A stretch of 64,000 bases of DNA from Burkholderia sp. WP9 (GCF_900104795.1 NZ_FNTG01000001.1:682001-746000), one strand, 5' to 3'; positions 26,070 to 35,790 are shown, counted from the first letter of the stretch. Notes: generated from the letters alone by a model not told the origin. Numbers and translations: made by a program.

Positions 26070-26373
26070 GGGACTTTGGGGAACGGACTGGCGGTTGCAA
26101 AGCGGATGGTCAAGCGTCGCGCGCGGCAAGTTGCCCACCATTGTCTGCCTAGTCGGGGCCAGCAGACAGCAATTCATATAGCCGCTGTGAGACGATGATA
26201 TGCGACGGGGCGTCCCGTCGTGAACACGAGCGGGTGACTCCTAGGTCGATGGTGTGGGCACGCCTCTGTAAATACAAATGGCGTGCCCTGCGCTTCTCGG
26301 GTTTCGACCGCCGTCCACACCAGGCATAGCTGGCGCTGCGGCGCCACCGCTCAGCGCCTTCAAAATGACGCTC
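26070..26373. other. Intergenic region
   Basis: No gene seen on either strand; the downstream end of the GlsB gene borders it. Confidence 0.4.
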
Positions 26374-26649
26374 TTAGAGGGAACGTGCGCGGCCTCGGTT
26401 GATGAGCCGCAAGAAAGCGAGCAGGATAACCGCGCCAATCAGCGCCGTAATCAGCGAGCCGATGATGCCGCTCCCCAGGTGCAAACCGAGCGCCCCGCCA
26501 AGCCAGCCTCCTATAGAGGCCCCGACAATTCCTGCGATAATATCTACGACAATGCCGAAGCCGCCGCCGTCAACAATATGACCCGCCAGAGCGCCAGCGA
26601 TGCCTCCGATAATCAGCCAGAAAATGATTCCGTGTGAGACCGGGTCCAT
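26374..26649 (-). CDS. GlsB/YeaQ/YmgE-family stress membrane protein
   Basis: A 91-residue protein with three hydrophobic, Gly-rich segments (IIFWLIIGGIAGALAGHIV, then GIVVDIIAGIVGASIGGWLG and IIGSLITALIGAVILLAFL). The GIxxDIIxGIxGAxIGGxL signature is diagnostic of the transglycosylase-associated/GlsB family, small inner-membrane proteins linked to stress. AGGAGGAG lies right upstream of ATG. It follows the DUF883 gene by 29 bp on the same strand, so the two form a likely stress operon. Confidence 0.9.
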   Translation of the reverse strand: MDPVSHGIIFWLIIGGIAGALAGHIVDGGGFGIVVDIIAGIVGASIGGWLGGALGLHLGSGIIGSLITALIGAVILLAFLRLINRGRARSL

Positions 26650-26678
26650 GCTTCTCCTCCTATAAGGCCGAATCCGCG

Positions 26679-26996
26679 TTAGCGACGAGCAAGCAATCCG
26701 ATGATAAGTCCGCCGATGAGCGCCATCGTGACCGCTTTCCACGGAGCCTCATGAACGTAATCGTCGGTCGATTCAGAGACGACACGGCACTTCCTCCTGA
26801 CCACCTCCCGTGCACCAGCAAGCTTGTCCTTCAGGTCGGACAGCGTTCCGGCAACGTTCGCTTCTTCTCCGGCGCTGCCGCCGGCCTCCGCTGACGAGCC
26901 CCTGTCGTGTTGAGACGAACCGGCGGAACTCGCCGGGGCAGGCGAGGTGGGCGAGAATCCGGCTGCCGGGGCAGTGAGTTGATGCGACTCCGCCAT
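26679..26996 (-). CDS. DUF883 (ElaB/YqjD-like) membrane-anchored protein
   Basis: A 105-residue protein. The N-terminal 50 residues are Ala/Ser/Pro-rich and unusually long for the family. The DUF883 core follows (LKDKLAGAREVVRRKCRVVS, DDYVHEAPWKAVTMALIGG), ending in one membrane helix (ALIGGLIIGLLARR). E. coli relatives bind ribosomes or lie at the inner membrane in stationary phase. GGAGG lies five bases before ATG. First gene of a pair with the GlsB-type gene. Confidence 0.88.
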   Translation of the reverse strand: MAESHQLTAPAAGFSPTSPAPASSAGSSQHDRGSSAEAGGSAGEEANVAGTLSDLKDKLAGAREVVRRKCRVVSESTDDYVHEAPWKAVTMALIGGLIIGLLARR

Positions 26997-27382
26997 TTGA
27001 ACCTCCATCTTTTGTTTAAGCGGTTCAGCGGACAGCAAGTGATGTGCCTCACAAAGAATTCTGAACTCGGGCGGAAGATTGCTGGCGGCGACGCTCGCTC
27101 CGGTCCTCCCTCGCGACGTGTGCAGATGCGTGTGACGAGGCCTGGCGGCTTTCACAATTTCGCTTTGAATGGCGGCACACGGATTTTGACTGTCAGGGTA
27201 CAAACCAGCCGGCGCTCTCGGTTGTCCACCTCTCTACAATGTTCCGAAACCCACGCACCTCGAAATATTCGGTTTCAGAACTCACAATCCCTTGGTCAAC
27301 ATTGCAGGCGACTGCCGCGTTAACGAGATGAAAGGTGATAAACCGTCCCGTTACCTGAACGGGAAACTCGCTGGAGCGGAAC
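26997..27382. other. Divergent intergenic region
   Basis: It separates the minus-strand DUF883-GlsB pair from the + strand gene at 27383, so it should hold two promoters. No gene is supported in it. Confidence 0.4.
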
Positions 27383-27751
27383 ATGAAAAACACGCACGAG
27401 CAGTCTCTGCGTTCTCAAGTCGAAAAGTGGCTCGCACCGGCTCCCGCGACAGCAGTTCATGTGACCAGATTCAGTCGCACCGGATGGAATGGTCGACGCT
27501 ACGTGTGCGTCGAGACGTCGTCACCGGCCGGCGCGCGCGCGTTGTTCTTTTTCAGGCACGATGATGGCAGTTGGCGCGTCTTTCCGCCTGTCGCTGACAG
27601 GCGGAAGTCGACTGCAGAGCGCCCTGTCTCGTGGAGCGACTGTGGACGTATCAGGGAAACCCAGCTACCTATGCCCGTTCACATCTGCGCGTCCGGTGAG
27701 GCATCCGCCCCCGCTGCAGACGAAACAGCAGCCGGTGAACCACGGCCCTAG
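27383..27751 (+). CDS. Small conserved protein with C-terminal extension, paralogue of 7846-8064
   Basis: A 122-residue protein. The N-terminal 72 residues (VEKWLAP, HVTRFSRTG, RRYVCVE, LFFFRHDDGSWRVFPP) align with the 72-residue paralogue. Past that point it continues for about 50 residues with no counterpart, Ala/Pro-rich at the end. The extension begins inside an 11-bp inverted repeat (27582-27592 with 27596-27606), right where the paralogue stops. This suggests that a stop codon was lost and translation now runs through a former 3' hairpin. GGAGCGG lies upstream of ATG. Function unknown. Confidence 0.6.
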   Translation: MKNTHEQSLRSQVEKWLAPAPATAVHVTRFSRTGWNGRRYVCVETSSPAGARALFFFRHDDGSWRVFPPVADRRKSTAERPVSWSDCGRIRETQLPMPVHICASGEASAPAADETAAGEPRP

Positions 27752-27914
27752 CAGCTTGGAAACCAAATCATAGTGCAGTGCCCGTACACCCCTCCACGTC
27801 CCCAGACATACTCGGTTCCGATTGAAGGGGCGCAGTTCGAATTACTGCGACCGCCTACGAATGTAGCGTGACGGCCGCGTCCGGGAGGCATAACGTCTCC
27901 GGCCGGAGTTCCTT

Positions 27915-28307
27915 TCAGGAAAGGGCAACCATCTCGTCCGCACCGCTTGCCCTGGCCGCGGAAGCCTCAACTTCGGAGGCATCGGCTGGCTGCGTCCATA
28001 CGCGCGATTCGACGATGGCCGGCAGCGTGCTCAGGGCGCCAAGCGGCTCGATATCCATGCCGGTTAGCAGCTCGACTACCTCCTCGAACACATCTGCCTT
28101 GCGCAGGCACCACGTCGACGCGAAGCACCGCAAGAACGGTCAGGCCGCCCGCTCAAGAATGCGCTGGCGGCTCATGTCTGCCGCCCGCCGGTCCGGCCCG
28201 TGGAAGGCGTCTCCGTCGCACTTAATCGGGAGCCGCGAGTCGTTCGCGCCCTCGACCACCGTGTCGAGGCGATAGGCGTCGTCTTCAGGCGAACGCACAT
28301 CTCGCTC
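27915..28307 (-). pseudogene. Remnant of a large helicase's C-terminal nuclease-like domain
   Basis: One frame reads ERDVRSPEDDAYRLDTVVEG, then LPIKCDGDAFHGPDRRAADM, then SRQRILERAA, a TGA stop, and then PFLRCFASTWCLRKADVFEE plus VVELLTGMDIEPLGA. This is the restriction-endonuclease-like domain at the end of DUF4011/DUF3320-type superfamily I helicases, where the stop position is normally Trp (TGG to TGA). The part before YRLD lacks about 15 residues, and the helicase itself is absent. So it is a doubly damaged 3' remnant, right upstream of the H-NS gene. Confidence 0.7.
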
Positions 28308-28430
28308 TTAGCTTGTTGCGCGAGTTGCTGCTTCAAAGCAGCGAGTTGTTCGAAGCCCATTTCCGCTTGTTGTAAAATTGAATTGGTGGCTCTAACAATC
28401 GCTGAAAACAGGTGCATTTACAAGAAGGTC

Positions 28431-28778
28431 ATGGCATATCAAAGCGTTGAAATCGCTCAGTTGCGGACGCAGCAGCAGGCATTGGATAGACAGTTGGCAG
28501 AAGCCAAAGAACGAGAGACGCAGCACGTGCTGCAGGAAATCGCACAGAAGATGCGCGAGTACGGAATCACACTCGATGAGCTCATGGGGCGCAAGCCAAG
28601 CGCACACCCGCCCGAGTCTTCAGCAAAGTACCGCGACCCGGTAAGCGGCTCAACCTGGAGCGGCCGTGGGCGAGTTCCTGCCTGGATTGCCGGCAAGGAC
28701 CGCAACGAATTCCTGGTCGAGAAGCGCTCTGCGGCCCAGTCGATGGTGCAAGCAACGCTGTTTCCCGGGGAAAATTAA
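28431..28778 (+). CDS. H-NS family nucleoid-associated protein
   Basis: A 115-residue protein. The N-terminal coiled coil (LRTQQQALDRQLAEAKERET) is the oligomerisation part. The C-terminal DNA-binding core is KYRDPVSGSTWSGRGRVPAW, matching the YRDPxxGxTWSGRGRxPxWI motif. H-NS proteins bind AT-rich, often horizontally acquired DNA and silence it. The ATG at 28431 has AAGG upstream and gives the family length; the frame is open further upstream inside the helicase remnant. Located in an accessory region, it is probably one of several H-NS paralogues in the cell. Confidence 0.92.
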   Translation: MAYQSVEIAQLRTQQQALDRQLAEAKERETQHVLQEIAQKMREYGITLDELMGRKPSAHPPESSAKYRDPVSGSTWSGRGRVPAWIAGKDRNEFLVEKRSAAQSMVQATLFPGEN

Positions 28779-29293
28779 GTTGTCAAAGGGCCTGTCGATA
28801 AGAACTAAGGGAGCGCGTGCGGTCAGACGACTGAGTCGCGATTTCGGCTCTGAAAACGTCGGCATTGCCTTCGCGACGACGTTGACTGATTACCCGACCA
28901 TCGGCTTGTGGAAGTAATTGATGCATCAGGTAAATGTTGAAATAGACGGGTCCAGGGGGCAAGAATGAGCCCCGGCGGCCGTGCAAGCCGCTGGGCTGTT
29001 CGACGGTGTGAAAGGCTTAGGGACGTTTACTCCAGGTCCTCGTTATTTATTTCTGGGTTCTCAGCAACGGCTGCTTCGTCTTCGCTCTCGCGCGTCCCGA
29101 ATCGATAAGCAAGGTGCATGGCTGGTTGCGGCACAATGCGCCAACGCTGCATGACGGTCGCCGGTCCGCTCATGAGGGATTGAGGGCAGGACCTCCTCAG
29201 CTTCGGCGTTTTTGCCGACAACCATGAACAGTTAAGGCGTTGCTAGATGATTTTCTGGCATCCGTTCGTCGACTGCTTCCGCCTCTGAGTCCC
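28779..29293. other. Region without a confidently supported gene
   Basis: A minus-strand frame at 29027-29221 (64 residues, acidic C-terminus AAVAENPEINNEDLE) looks weakly protein-like. Its GGAGG is too far from the ATG, so I do not call it. Confidence 0.35.
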
Positions 29294-29593
29294 TCACGAA
29301 CGATGTATTCCCTTCAATCGGTCGAATTCGGCAGGCCGGTTATACGAGCGATAGAGTTCGCCCACCGTACCAATTGCAAGCGCAGGCTTCAGCGTCGCTC
29401 CGGGAAGTGCCTGCACAATCCAGTCGTAGGCATTCATGTCGCGAGAGTCGGCATGTACGGCGGCGGTTAGCGCAATCAGCGCCTGGTCGGCAGAGTGCTC
29501 CCCGAGTGCGACGAAGCAGCTTTCGAACGGGTGCTTCGCTGCGATGGTGCTCCGCGACGCGGGCGGTTTTGTGTTCACATCAAGCTCCGACAT
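29294..29593 (-). CDS. Hypothetical protein, 99 aa
   Basis: Begins MSELDVNTKPPASRSTIAAK and contains a helical central part (FVALGEHSADQALIALTAAV, NAYDWIVQALPGA) and a basic end. GAGGA lies nine bases upstream of ATG; a longer in-frame start at 29683 has no support. No domain known. It is divergent from the ArsC-like gene at 29765, with 170 bp between them, so the two promoters are adjacent. Confidence 0.55.
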   Translation of the reverse strand: MSELDVNTKPPASRSTIAAKHPFESCFVALGEHSADQALIALTAAVHADSRDMNAYDWIVQALPGATLKPALAIGTVGELYRSYNRPAEFDRLKGIHRS

Positions 29594-29764
29594 GGGATAA
29601 CGTCCTCTGTGTAACAAATCGATGTGACACGACGTGGCCCGGAAGCAGTTTCCCCACCTTTTTGATGCGAATTCCGTCTCCATTGTTTTGTCCTGTCACC
29701 GTAGTGCAAGACTGGTTCGGCAGAATCCCGGGCAAAATCAGGATGTACGTAATGGGGTAGGTGC

Positions 29765-30274
29765 GTGACCAAAAAATATAGGGTGCTGTTTCTCTGCCGG
29801 GGGAATTCCGCGCGCAGCATCATCGCCGAGGCGCTGTTGCGCGAACTGGCAGGCCACCGGTTCGAAGCATTCAGCGCCGGGGCCGAGCCGGCAGCGCGAG
29901 TTCATCCACTGGCCCTGGCGCAACTGCGTGCTGGCATCTCCGACCTCGAGCGGCTCAGTCCGAAAAGCTGGCTTGAATTCACGAGCGACTGGGCGCCGCA
30001 GATGGACCTCATCATTGCGATGGATGGCTGCGTAGAGGAATATCACGCGCCCGTGTTTCCGGGTGCGCCGCCCTTTTTCAGATGGAATTTTGCAGACCCG
30101 CTCGCGGAAGGTATGACTCAGGTCGAGCGTGCGCGCTCGTTTGAAAGGGTTTTCTGGCAGATTTTGCACCGTGTCACGCTCTTCATGGAATTGCCGGGCT
30201 ACGCGGCCGCGCCGGAACCTCTAACGGCCGTCGAGCCTGACTCCTGCGGAAACGAACTCGCGTGCGGCGGCTAA
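29765..30274 (+). CDS. ArsC-like low-molecular-weight phosphatase-fold protein, copy 1
   Basis: A 169-residue protein with the CX5R loop FLCRGNSARSIIAEALL near residue 9-25, the phosphate/arsenate-binding site of low-molecular-weight tyrosine phosphatases and of thioredoxin-type arsenate reductases. The second region reads LIIAMDGCVEEYHAP: the redox Cys pair of true arsenate reductases (VCDNA...C) is not in its normal place. The function could be a phosphatase rather than arsenate reduction. GTG start. It resembles the protein at 41879. Part of a set repeated further on: ArsC-like, CHAD, DUF3562. Confidence 0.75.
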   Translation: MTKKYRVLFLCRGNSARSIIAEALLRELAGHRFEAFSAGAEPAARVHPLALAQLRAGISDLERLSPKSWLEFTSDWAPQMDLIIAMDGCVEEYHAPVFPGAPPFFRWNFADPLAEGMTQVERARSFERVFWQILHRVTLFMELPGYAAAPEPLTAVEPDSCGNELACGG

Positions 30275-30784
30275 CAGTTGGCAGCCGGCACCCTTGAGAC
30301 TCGCACAGTGCAATCCTTTCCGTGACCCGTCGTTTGAGACTTGAAGTGCCCGGTCAGCTAGGTCGCGCAACATGTCGCGCCGAACTTTTGCAGCGGGCGC
30401 GGAGGCGGCCATCAGCACGTCGAAGGGAATTCGTCCAGGTGGTGGCGTTGGTGGCCGGTATCCGGAGCGGAAATCGGCGTTATGGCGAGCGAACGCCACT
30501 GTCCCGAGCAGAGGTGACTGTTCGCGCCTTTCGGTTCTTTCGAACATGATGCGGGTTGGCCGTGCGCGAGTGCGCGGGCGGGCTTCCGTAACACGGTCGA
30601 CGTGCCAGGAAACGCCCTCGGCAATCGAGGCGCGCCAATATTTTCCAGCGTCTCCGTGCTCGCGCAGCCTGGTGGGAGTTCCGGACCAAACGACCGGCGA
30701 ATGCGGCAACTACCTGCGCCTTGCGCGGAAGAATTTTTTCATGTACGTCATTATCCCGGTGGGGCGGCGTAATCGGGGTAAAGT
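30275..30784. other. Region without a supported gene
   Basis: Short frames on both strands without support. A minus-strand frame of about 50 residues near 30221-30390 overlaps the end of the ArsC-like gene and is weak. Confidence 0.4.
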
Positions 30785-33700
30785 ATGGTGAAGAGGAAAG
30801 ACAATCGGGAGGGTAGCCGCCAGACGGTGGGGCAAAGTCAAGGTGCCAGGCCCGAAGGGGACATCCTGAGCGGAAAGGCGGTTCGTAGAGCAGTCACATC
30901 CGTCGTGGTCACCATCATCCTTTCAGCGATTGCGTTGAGCACGTTTCTGGCGATGCGCCAGACGCGCGAGCAGGACAGTTCTCTGCTAACGCTGCAAGCT
31001 TCGGGGCGTCTGAAGCAGGACCTCGACCAGGTCCAGCAGATGATGCTCGATGAACATGGACAGCTCTACACACTGGTTGGAACCCGTGCGTTCTATAAGC
31101 GGGCGGCGTATATCTTCCCTCTGTCGGCGCTCCTAGACCTGACAGGCGACGCGCGCGGAGGGTGCCGCCGGAGCGCTGCGTGCCTGTCTCACCTCGACGA
31201 CCTGAACAAAACGATTCGAACGCTGGCGAAGCATAGCAATGCGCTGGCGATACGGGCGACTTTACAGCCGGGGAGTGTCGGGCTGGGCGACCCTGCGCTG
31301 AGCGAAATTGACGCCTACTTCTACGCGGCTCTCGAAGAGGTCGTTGATGCCAGGATGGCGGCCGATGCCGCTATCGGCTCCACTGTCGGCAAGTCATCCT
31401 CGGACGCGAAATGGGTCGCCGATGCCGTGCTCGTCTGCGGTGCGACGGCAGCCGTCCTGCTGCTTGTGCTCATTCGCTGGAATTCGCTCATCTCGCACCG
31501 GTTAAGAGCGGCCCTTCACTCGGCCGATAGGGCTCGGGCGAAGTACCAGCGGTTCTTTGACGAACATCCGTTGCCTATCTGGATATTTGACAATGCCTCG
31601 CTGGGCATCGTTGCTGTCAATGCTGCCGCGCGACGAGCATTTGGCTATGCGGAATCCGAGTTCTTCACCATGTCGATGCGGGATATGCGTCCGGCAGATG
31701 AACTCGCCCGCCTGCAAGAAGCCCTCGAATCGAAATCCGAAGCGGTCTACGGCGAAACGCAGTCAGTCGGCGTATGGGTGTATCAGACGAAAGCGGGTGA
31801 ACGTCGCTCCATGGACGTCCACCATCTGAATGTTGAATTCGAGGGCTCTCCGTCCACGATGGCGGTCATGGTGGACGTCACCACCGAGGCGACGGCGAGG
31901 GCAGAGCTGTTCAGGTCGAAGCAGACCCTCGAGTACGTACTGGACCATATTCCGCAGGGCATCGCATGGAAGGACAAAGACCATCGCTACGCGGGCGGTA
32001 ACGAAATTTATGCGCGTGACGCGGGGCTGCCATCCCGAAGCGCCCTGATTGGCCTGACCGACGGGGATTTGCGATGGGGAGACGACCCGCTGGAGGTGAG
32101 GGACGAAGATGTACGCGTGATGCGTGGCGAACTGACAAAAAGGCACTTCGAGCGCGCGGCGGTCGCCGTCGATGGTTCAGAAGTCAGGATTTCTGAGACC
32201 AAGCTGCCGCTGGAAGACCAGAACGGCAATGTCACCGGCGTACTCGTCGCCTACGAAAACATCACCGCCCGGCGTGATGCCCATCGGGCTCTGCGTCTGC
32301 AGGGCAGGGCGATAGACGCGAGCATTAACGGAATCCTCATTGCAGAGTTGCGGAACGACCGCCATGTCGTGACGTTCGTCAATCCGGCCTTCGAGCGCAT
32401 CACCGGGTATTCGCCGGCAGACGTAGCGGGCGCTGACTGCGACACGCTCTTCGGGATGGCAGGTGAGGCGCAGAAGTGGGAGGGCGTTCGTCATGCCATG
32501 GACAGCAACACTGAAGCGAATGTGACGTTGTTCTGCACGCGCAAGAGCGGCGAGCGCTTCTGGGCCAACGTGCTGGTGGCCCCGGTGCGCGACGGCAACG
32601 GGGAGGTCACTCACCATGTTGGCGTGATGAGCGACGTCACTGCCCTGGTCGAATATCAGACTCGCCTGCATCATCAGGCGCGTTACGATGCATTGACTGA
32701 CCTTCCAAACCGCACCCACCTCAATGAGCACCTGACGGAGATGATTCGGCGCGCTACCAGGAGCGATGGCCAGGTATCGGTGCTCTTCCTCGACCTCGAC
32801 CGGTTCAAGGTGGTCAATGATTCGCTCGGGCATCGCGTAGGCGATGCCCTTCTGGGGTCTGTAGCCAAACGACTGCAGCGGCTGGTGCGCTCCAGTGACC
32901 TGGTCGCGCGTTACGGCGGAGACGAGTTCATCATCATTGTGGAGCCTTCGAAGGACGGACAACTGATATCGATGCTTGACAGACTGGTTGCCGAAATGGC
33001 AGAACCATTTCATGTGGGCACGCAGGAGGTGTATGTCGAAGCCAGTATCGGCGTCAGCACCTATCCGCAGGATGGTGACGATGCCGACACGTTGATAGGG
33101 AATGCGGACGCGGCAATGTACCTGGCGAAGGCGAACGGACGCAATGGCTACCAGTTTTACCGGCCGGAGCTGAATCGCGCGGCCGCCGAAAAATTGCAGC
33201 TCTCGAGCCGGCTGAAGCGCGCAGTGAAGAATCAGGGTCTGCAGGTGGCCTATCAACCTCAAATCGACATGGTGACGGGCCGCGTTCAGGGTGTTGAGGC
33301 GCTGCTGCGTTGGCATGACGAGGAGCTTGGCGTCGTATCACCCGCCATATTCGTCCCGGTCGCCGAAGAAACGGGATTGATTCAGGACATGGGCGAATGG
33401 GTGCTGCGCACAGCGTGCCTGCAGGCTGGCCGATGGCGCGACGCTGGGCTGGCGCCAATCCGGGTATCGGTAAACGTTTCGCCGCTTCAGCTGGAGCACT
33501 CGGACCTGTTGAGCATCGTTCGCTCGGCGCTGGAAGAGGCCGACTGGCCTGCGGAAATGCTCGAACTCGAAGTGACAGAAGGCGGCCTGATGCGCAATGC
33601 CGAGGCGGTAGCGCGGGTGTTGCGGGACCTGCGCGAGCTTGGGGTGAAAATCGCGATTGATGATTTCGGTACCGGTTACTCGAGCTTGAGCTATCTGAAA

Positions 33701-33997
33701 CGCTTCAGTATCGACCGCATCAAGATTGACCGCGCGTTCATTCACGAAATCGGTCGCGACAATGAATACGAGGCGTTGACGCTTGCTGTCATCGCCATCG
33801 CCCGCGCGCTGAAATTCGATGTCGTCGCGGAAGGCGTGGAGCTCGACATTCATCGACGTTTTCTAATCGAGCACGGCTGCCTCGAAGGCCAAGGCTTTCT
33901 GTTCAGCCCGGCTGTCTCTGAAGATGCAGTCGCTAAGATGCTTCGACCGATGTTGCACGGCGCAACTGGCGCGCAGCCACCTGTCAGTGCCGACTGA
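30785..33997 (+). CDS. Membrane PAS-GGDEF-EAL c-di-GMP turnover protein
   Basis: A 1070-residue protein. Two membrane helices (about 36-57 and 210-232) flank a periplasmic sensor region of about 150 residues. Three PAS-type domains follow (about 255-370, 375-500, 510-625). The GGDEF domain keeps GGDEF (near residue 710) with an RSSD I-site five residues before it. The EAL domain keeps EALLRW (near 837), ELEVTE, AIDDFGTGYS, IKIDR, VAEGVE and EGQGFLFSP, so both activities look possible. It probably senses a periplasmic signal. It is transcribed alone between the ArsC-like and CHAD genes. Confidence 0.92.
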   Translation: MVKRKDNREGSRQTVGQSQGARPEGDILSGKAVRRAVTSVVVTIILSAIALSTFLAMRQTREQDSSLLTLQASGRLKQDLDQVQQMMLDEHGQLYTLVGTRAFYKRAAYIFPLSALLDLTGDARGGCRRSAACLSHLDDLNKTIRTLAKHSNALAIRATLQPGSVGLGDPALSEIDAYFYAALEEVVDARMAADAAIGSTVGKSSSDAKWVADAVLVCGATAAVLLLVLIRWNSLISHRLRAALHSADRARAKYQRFFDEHPLPIWIFDNASLGIVAVNAAARRAFGYAESEFFTMSMRDMRPADELARLQEALESKSEAVYGETQSVGVWVYQTKAGERRSMDVHHLNVEFEGSPSTMAVMVDVTTEATARAELFRSKQTLEYVLDHIPQGIAWKDKDHRYAGGNEIYARDAGLPSRSALIGLTDGDLRWGDDPLEVRDEDVRVMRGELTKRHFERAAVAVDGSEVRISETKLPLEDQNGNVTGVLVAYENITARRDAHRALRLQGRAIDASINGILIAELRNDRHVVTFVNPAFERITGYSPADVAGADCDTLFGMAGEAQKWEGVRHAMDSNTEANVTLFCTRKSGERFWANVLVAPVRDGNGEVTHHVGVMSDVTALVEYQTRLHHQARYDALTDLPNRTHLNEHLTEMIRRATRSDGQVSVLFLDLDRFKVVNDSLGHRVGDALLGSVAKRLQRLVRSSDLVARYGGDEFIIIVEPSKDGQLISMLDRLVAEMAEPFHVGTQEVYVEASIGVSTYPQDGDDADTLIGNADAAMYLAKANGRNGYQFYRPELNRAAAEKLQLSSRLKRAVKNQGLQVAYQPQIDMVTGRVQGVEALLRWHDEELGVVSPAIFVPVAEETGLIQDMGEWVLRTACLQAGRWRDAGLAPIRVSVNVSPLQLEHSDLLSIVRSALEEADWPAEMLELEVTEGGLMRNAEAVARVLRDLRELGVKIAIDDFGTGYSSLSYLKRFSIDRIKIDRAFIHEIGRDNEYEALTLAVIAIARALKFDVVAEGVELDIHRRFLIEHGCLEGQGFLFSPAVSEDAVAKMLRPMLHGATGAQPPVSAD

Positions 33998-34437
33998 TAG
34001 CCGTGACCGCGCCCTCTGTTGGTGCTGGAGTGATATTAACGGGGACACGGGACGGGGACGCGGCGAGCTCGCGCAGTCGCCCCGGAGTACAGGAAGGACC
34101 GTGCATATTGTTCGCCGCCCGGCTGCCCGCCGATGGGCAGACCAGTCTGTGGACGGCGGCTGCACCGGCGGTCGCAAGGCCGTATCGGATTCACGTTCGG
34201 AAGCGCAGCCTCGCGCAAATGGGCGTGTAGGTCGAAGACACGGCCCGGCTGACGCGGCACAAACCGGGGGGAGGTCGGCCTCAACTTCAGTTGGTCCCGA
34301 CCTTTCGGGCTGCAGGATTGAGGCATGTGGGAAGGTGCCATGCGCAGCCCGTGGATGATTGGCCTTTTCTGCTCGCAGTCAGCAGTGTCGCTGCTGTCCT
34401 GTCTGTCTACGCTTGCGGCAACGAGGAGTTACCGGAA
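33998..34437. other. Intergenic region
   Basis: No gene supported. The CHAD gene frame is open back to 34291, but the extra residues have no family similarity. Confidence 0.45.
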
Positions 34438-35349
34438 ATGGGTCACCACCGTCTTCCTGCTTCAGCGGCCGAAACCCCCGCGTCGGACTCGCACCACGAC
34501 AAGGGCGACGCCGGGTTGCTGACCTCTGACGCTCCGGTCGCCGACGCCTTTATGCTTCTGGCGACGTCAATCGCCCAGGAGGCGGTGCGACGGGTTCGTC
34601 AGCTGGAGGCGAATGCCGACCCCGAAGTGTTGCACAAGCTGCGCGTTGCGCTGCGCCGGTTGCGCTCGCTCTGGTGGGCCTACCAGCCACTACTGGACAG
34701 CAAGGACGCGAGGTTTCAGCGTGGCGAATTCAAATCGCTGGCTGATGCGGCAGGCAGGACCCGAGATTGGGACATTCTGAGAGGCCTGCTCGATGCTGGC
34801 CCGTCGATGGAGAATTCTTTTGCATCGCTTATCCAGCTTGTCGACGACCACCGAAGCGACGCGCTCGCGTTCAGCCGGCGGACAATCGGAAACGCTGGCA
34901 TTGAGCAGATAGTCGAGCAGGCATTGGCAGGCGCACGCCACCAGCTGGATGCGCGTCCCACCAGCCTGTCCCTTGGGACCTGGGCGGAGAAACGTGTGCA
35001 ATCGGCCGGGAAGGCGCTGGAGAAGAAAGCGAGCCGGGCAGCGTCGCAGAATGAGTCAGGCTACGCGGCGCTGCACGAAGTGCGAATTGCTGGCAAGAAG
35101 CTGCGATATTTGCTGGAGTTCTTTTCGCCAGTCCTGGATGGTGGCCATCGCGCCACGATTGAGCGTTTGACCTCGGTGCAGGACGACCTCGGAACACTCA
35201 ATGACCTCGTCACCAGCGAAACATTGCTGCGGGAGTATTCACTTCAGCTGGGAGAGCCGAACCTTGTGAAGGAGGCCATCGGCTATCTGCAGGACCAGAA
35301 AGAGTATTACATGCACGAAGCTTACGAGATATTGCGAACTGGATGGTAG
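34438..35349 (+). CDS. CHAD-domain protein
   Basis: A 303-residue protein built of the two helical halves of a CHAD domain. The conserved His/basic helices are visible: VLHKLRVALRRLRSLWW (about 70-86) and ALHEVRIAGKKLRYLLEFF (about 215-233). CHAD proteins bind inorganic polyphosphate through these positive surfaces and can localise to polyphosphate granules. No CYTH domain is attached. GAGGAG lies 10 bases before the chosen ATG, which also agrees with the domain start. Its C-terminus (from RLTSVQDDLG) is repeated as a fragment at 42978-43163. Confidence 0.88.
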   Translation: MGHHRLPASAAETPASDSHHDKGDAGLLTSDAPVADAFMLLATSIAQEAVRRVRQLEANADPEVLHKLRVALRRLRSLWWAYQPLLDSKDARFQRGEFKSLADAAGRTRDWDILRGLLDAGPSMENSFASLIQLVDDHRSDALAFSRRTIGNAGIEQIVEQALAGARHQLDARPTSLSLGTWAEKRVQSAGKALEKKASRAASQNESGYAALHEVRIAGKKLRYLLEFFSPVLDGGHRATIERLTSVQDDLGTLNDLVTSETLLREYSLQLGEPNLVKEAIGYLQDQKEYYMHEAYEILRTGW

Positions 35350-35385
35350 TCGTCCGGTCGCCGCCCTGAGCACACCGGGAGTGGG

Positions 35386-35610
35386 TCAACTGCGGGCAGA
35401 ATTCCGGTTTTTCATTTCGATGCGGCGCGACATGTCTGTCAACAGCCACTTTGCCACGACTTCGGGCCCATTCATGCCATGGTCGGCAGACTTGATTTCG
35501 TTCTCGTAATACACGATGACGGTGCCGCTCATGACGCGGTACCTGCCTTGGCGGCGCAAGCCATTCAGCTCGATTTCAATTTCTCTGGTTGTTTCATAGC
35601 TTGCATCCAT
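35386..35610 (-). CDS. Small hypothetical protein, 74 aa
   Basis: Begins MDASYETTREIEIELNGLRR and continues with strands (YRVMSGTVIVYYENE) and a helix (PEVVAKWLLTDMSRRIEMK). The regular strand pattern and the AGGA sequence nine bases before ATG support a real gene. No domain recognised. It converges on the CHAD gene end. Confidence 0.6.
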   Translation of the reverse strand: MDASYETTREIEIELNGLRRQGRYRVMSGTVIVYYENEIKSADHGMNGPEVVAKWLLTDMSRRIEMKNRNSARS

Positions 35611-35790
35611 CGACTACTGTCCTGCGATGACTCGGGGCCAGCGAACTTATCCAGTCACATCGGTCGAGTCAACGGGAGAAAAGGAAATAAAGTATTGTCT
35701 GTCGCGAATGAAACCGGAGGGCAATGCAGGCGCGGGGCATCTTGAGGCGCACTGGAAAATTCGGCGGTAACCGCTGCCCTGACGATTATC

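Noticed and set aside
29765..30274. Calling the ArsC-like gene a certain arsenate reductase
   Set aside because: The phosphate loop is present, but the redox Cys pair is not in its usual place, so only the fold is claimed.
32177..33316. Minus-strand open frame of 379 codons
   Set aside because: It lies fully inside the intact PAS-GGDEF-EAL gene on the other strand; a GC-rich shadow frame.
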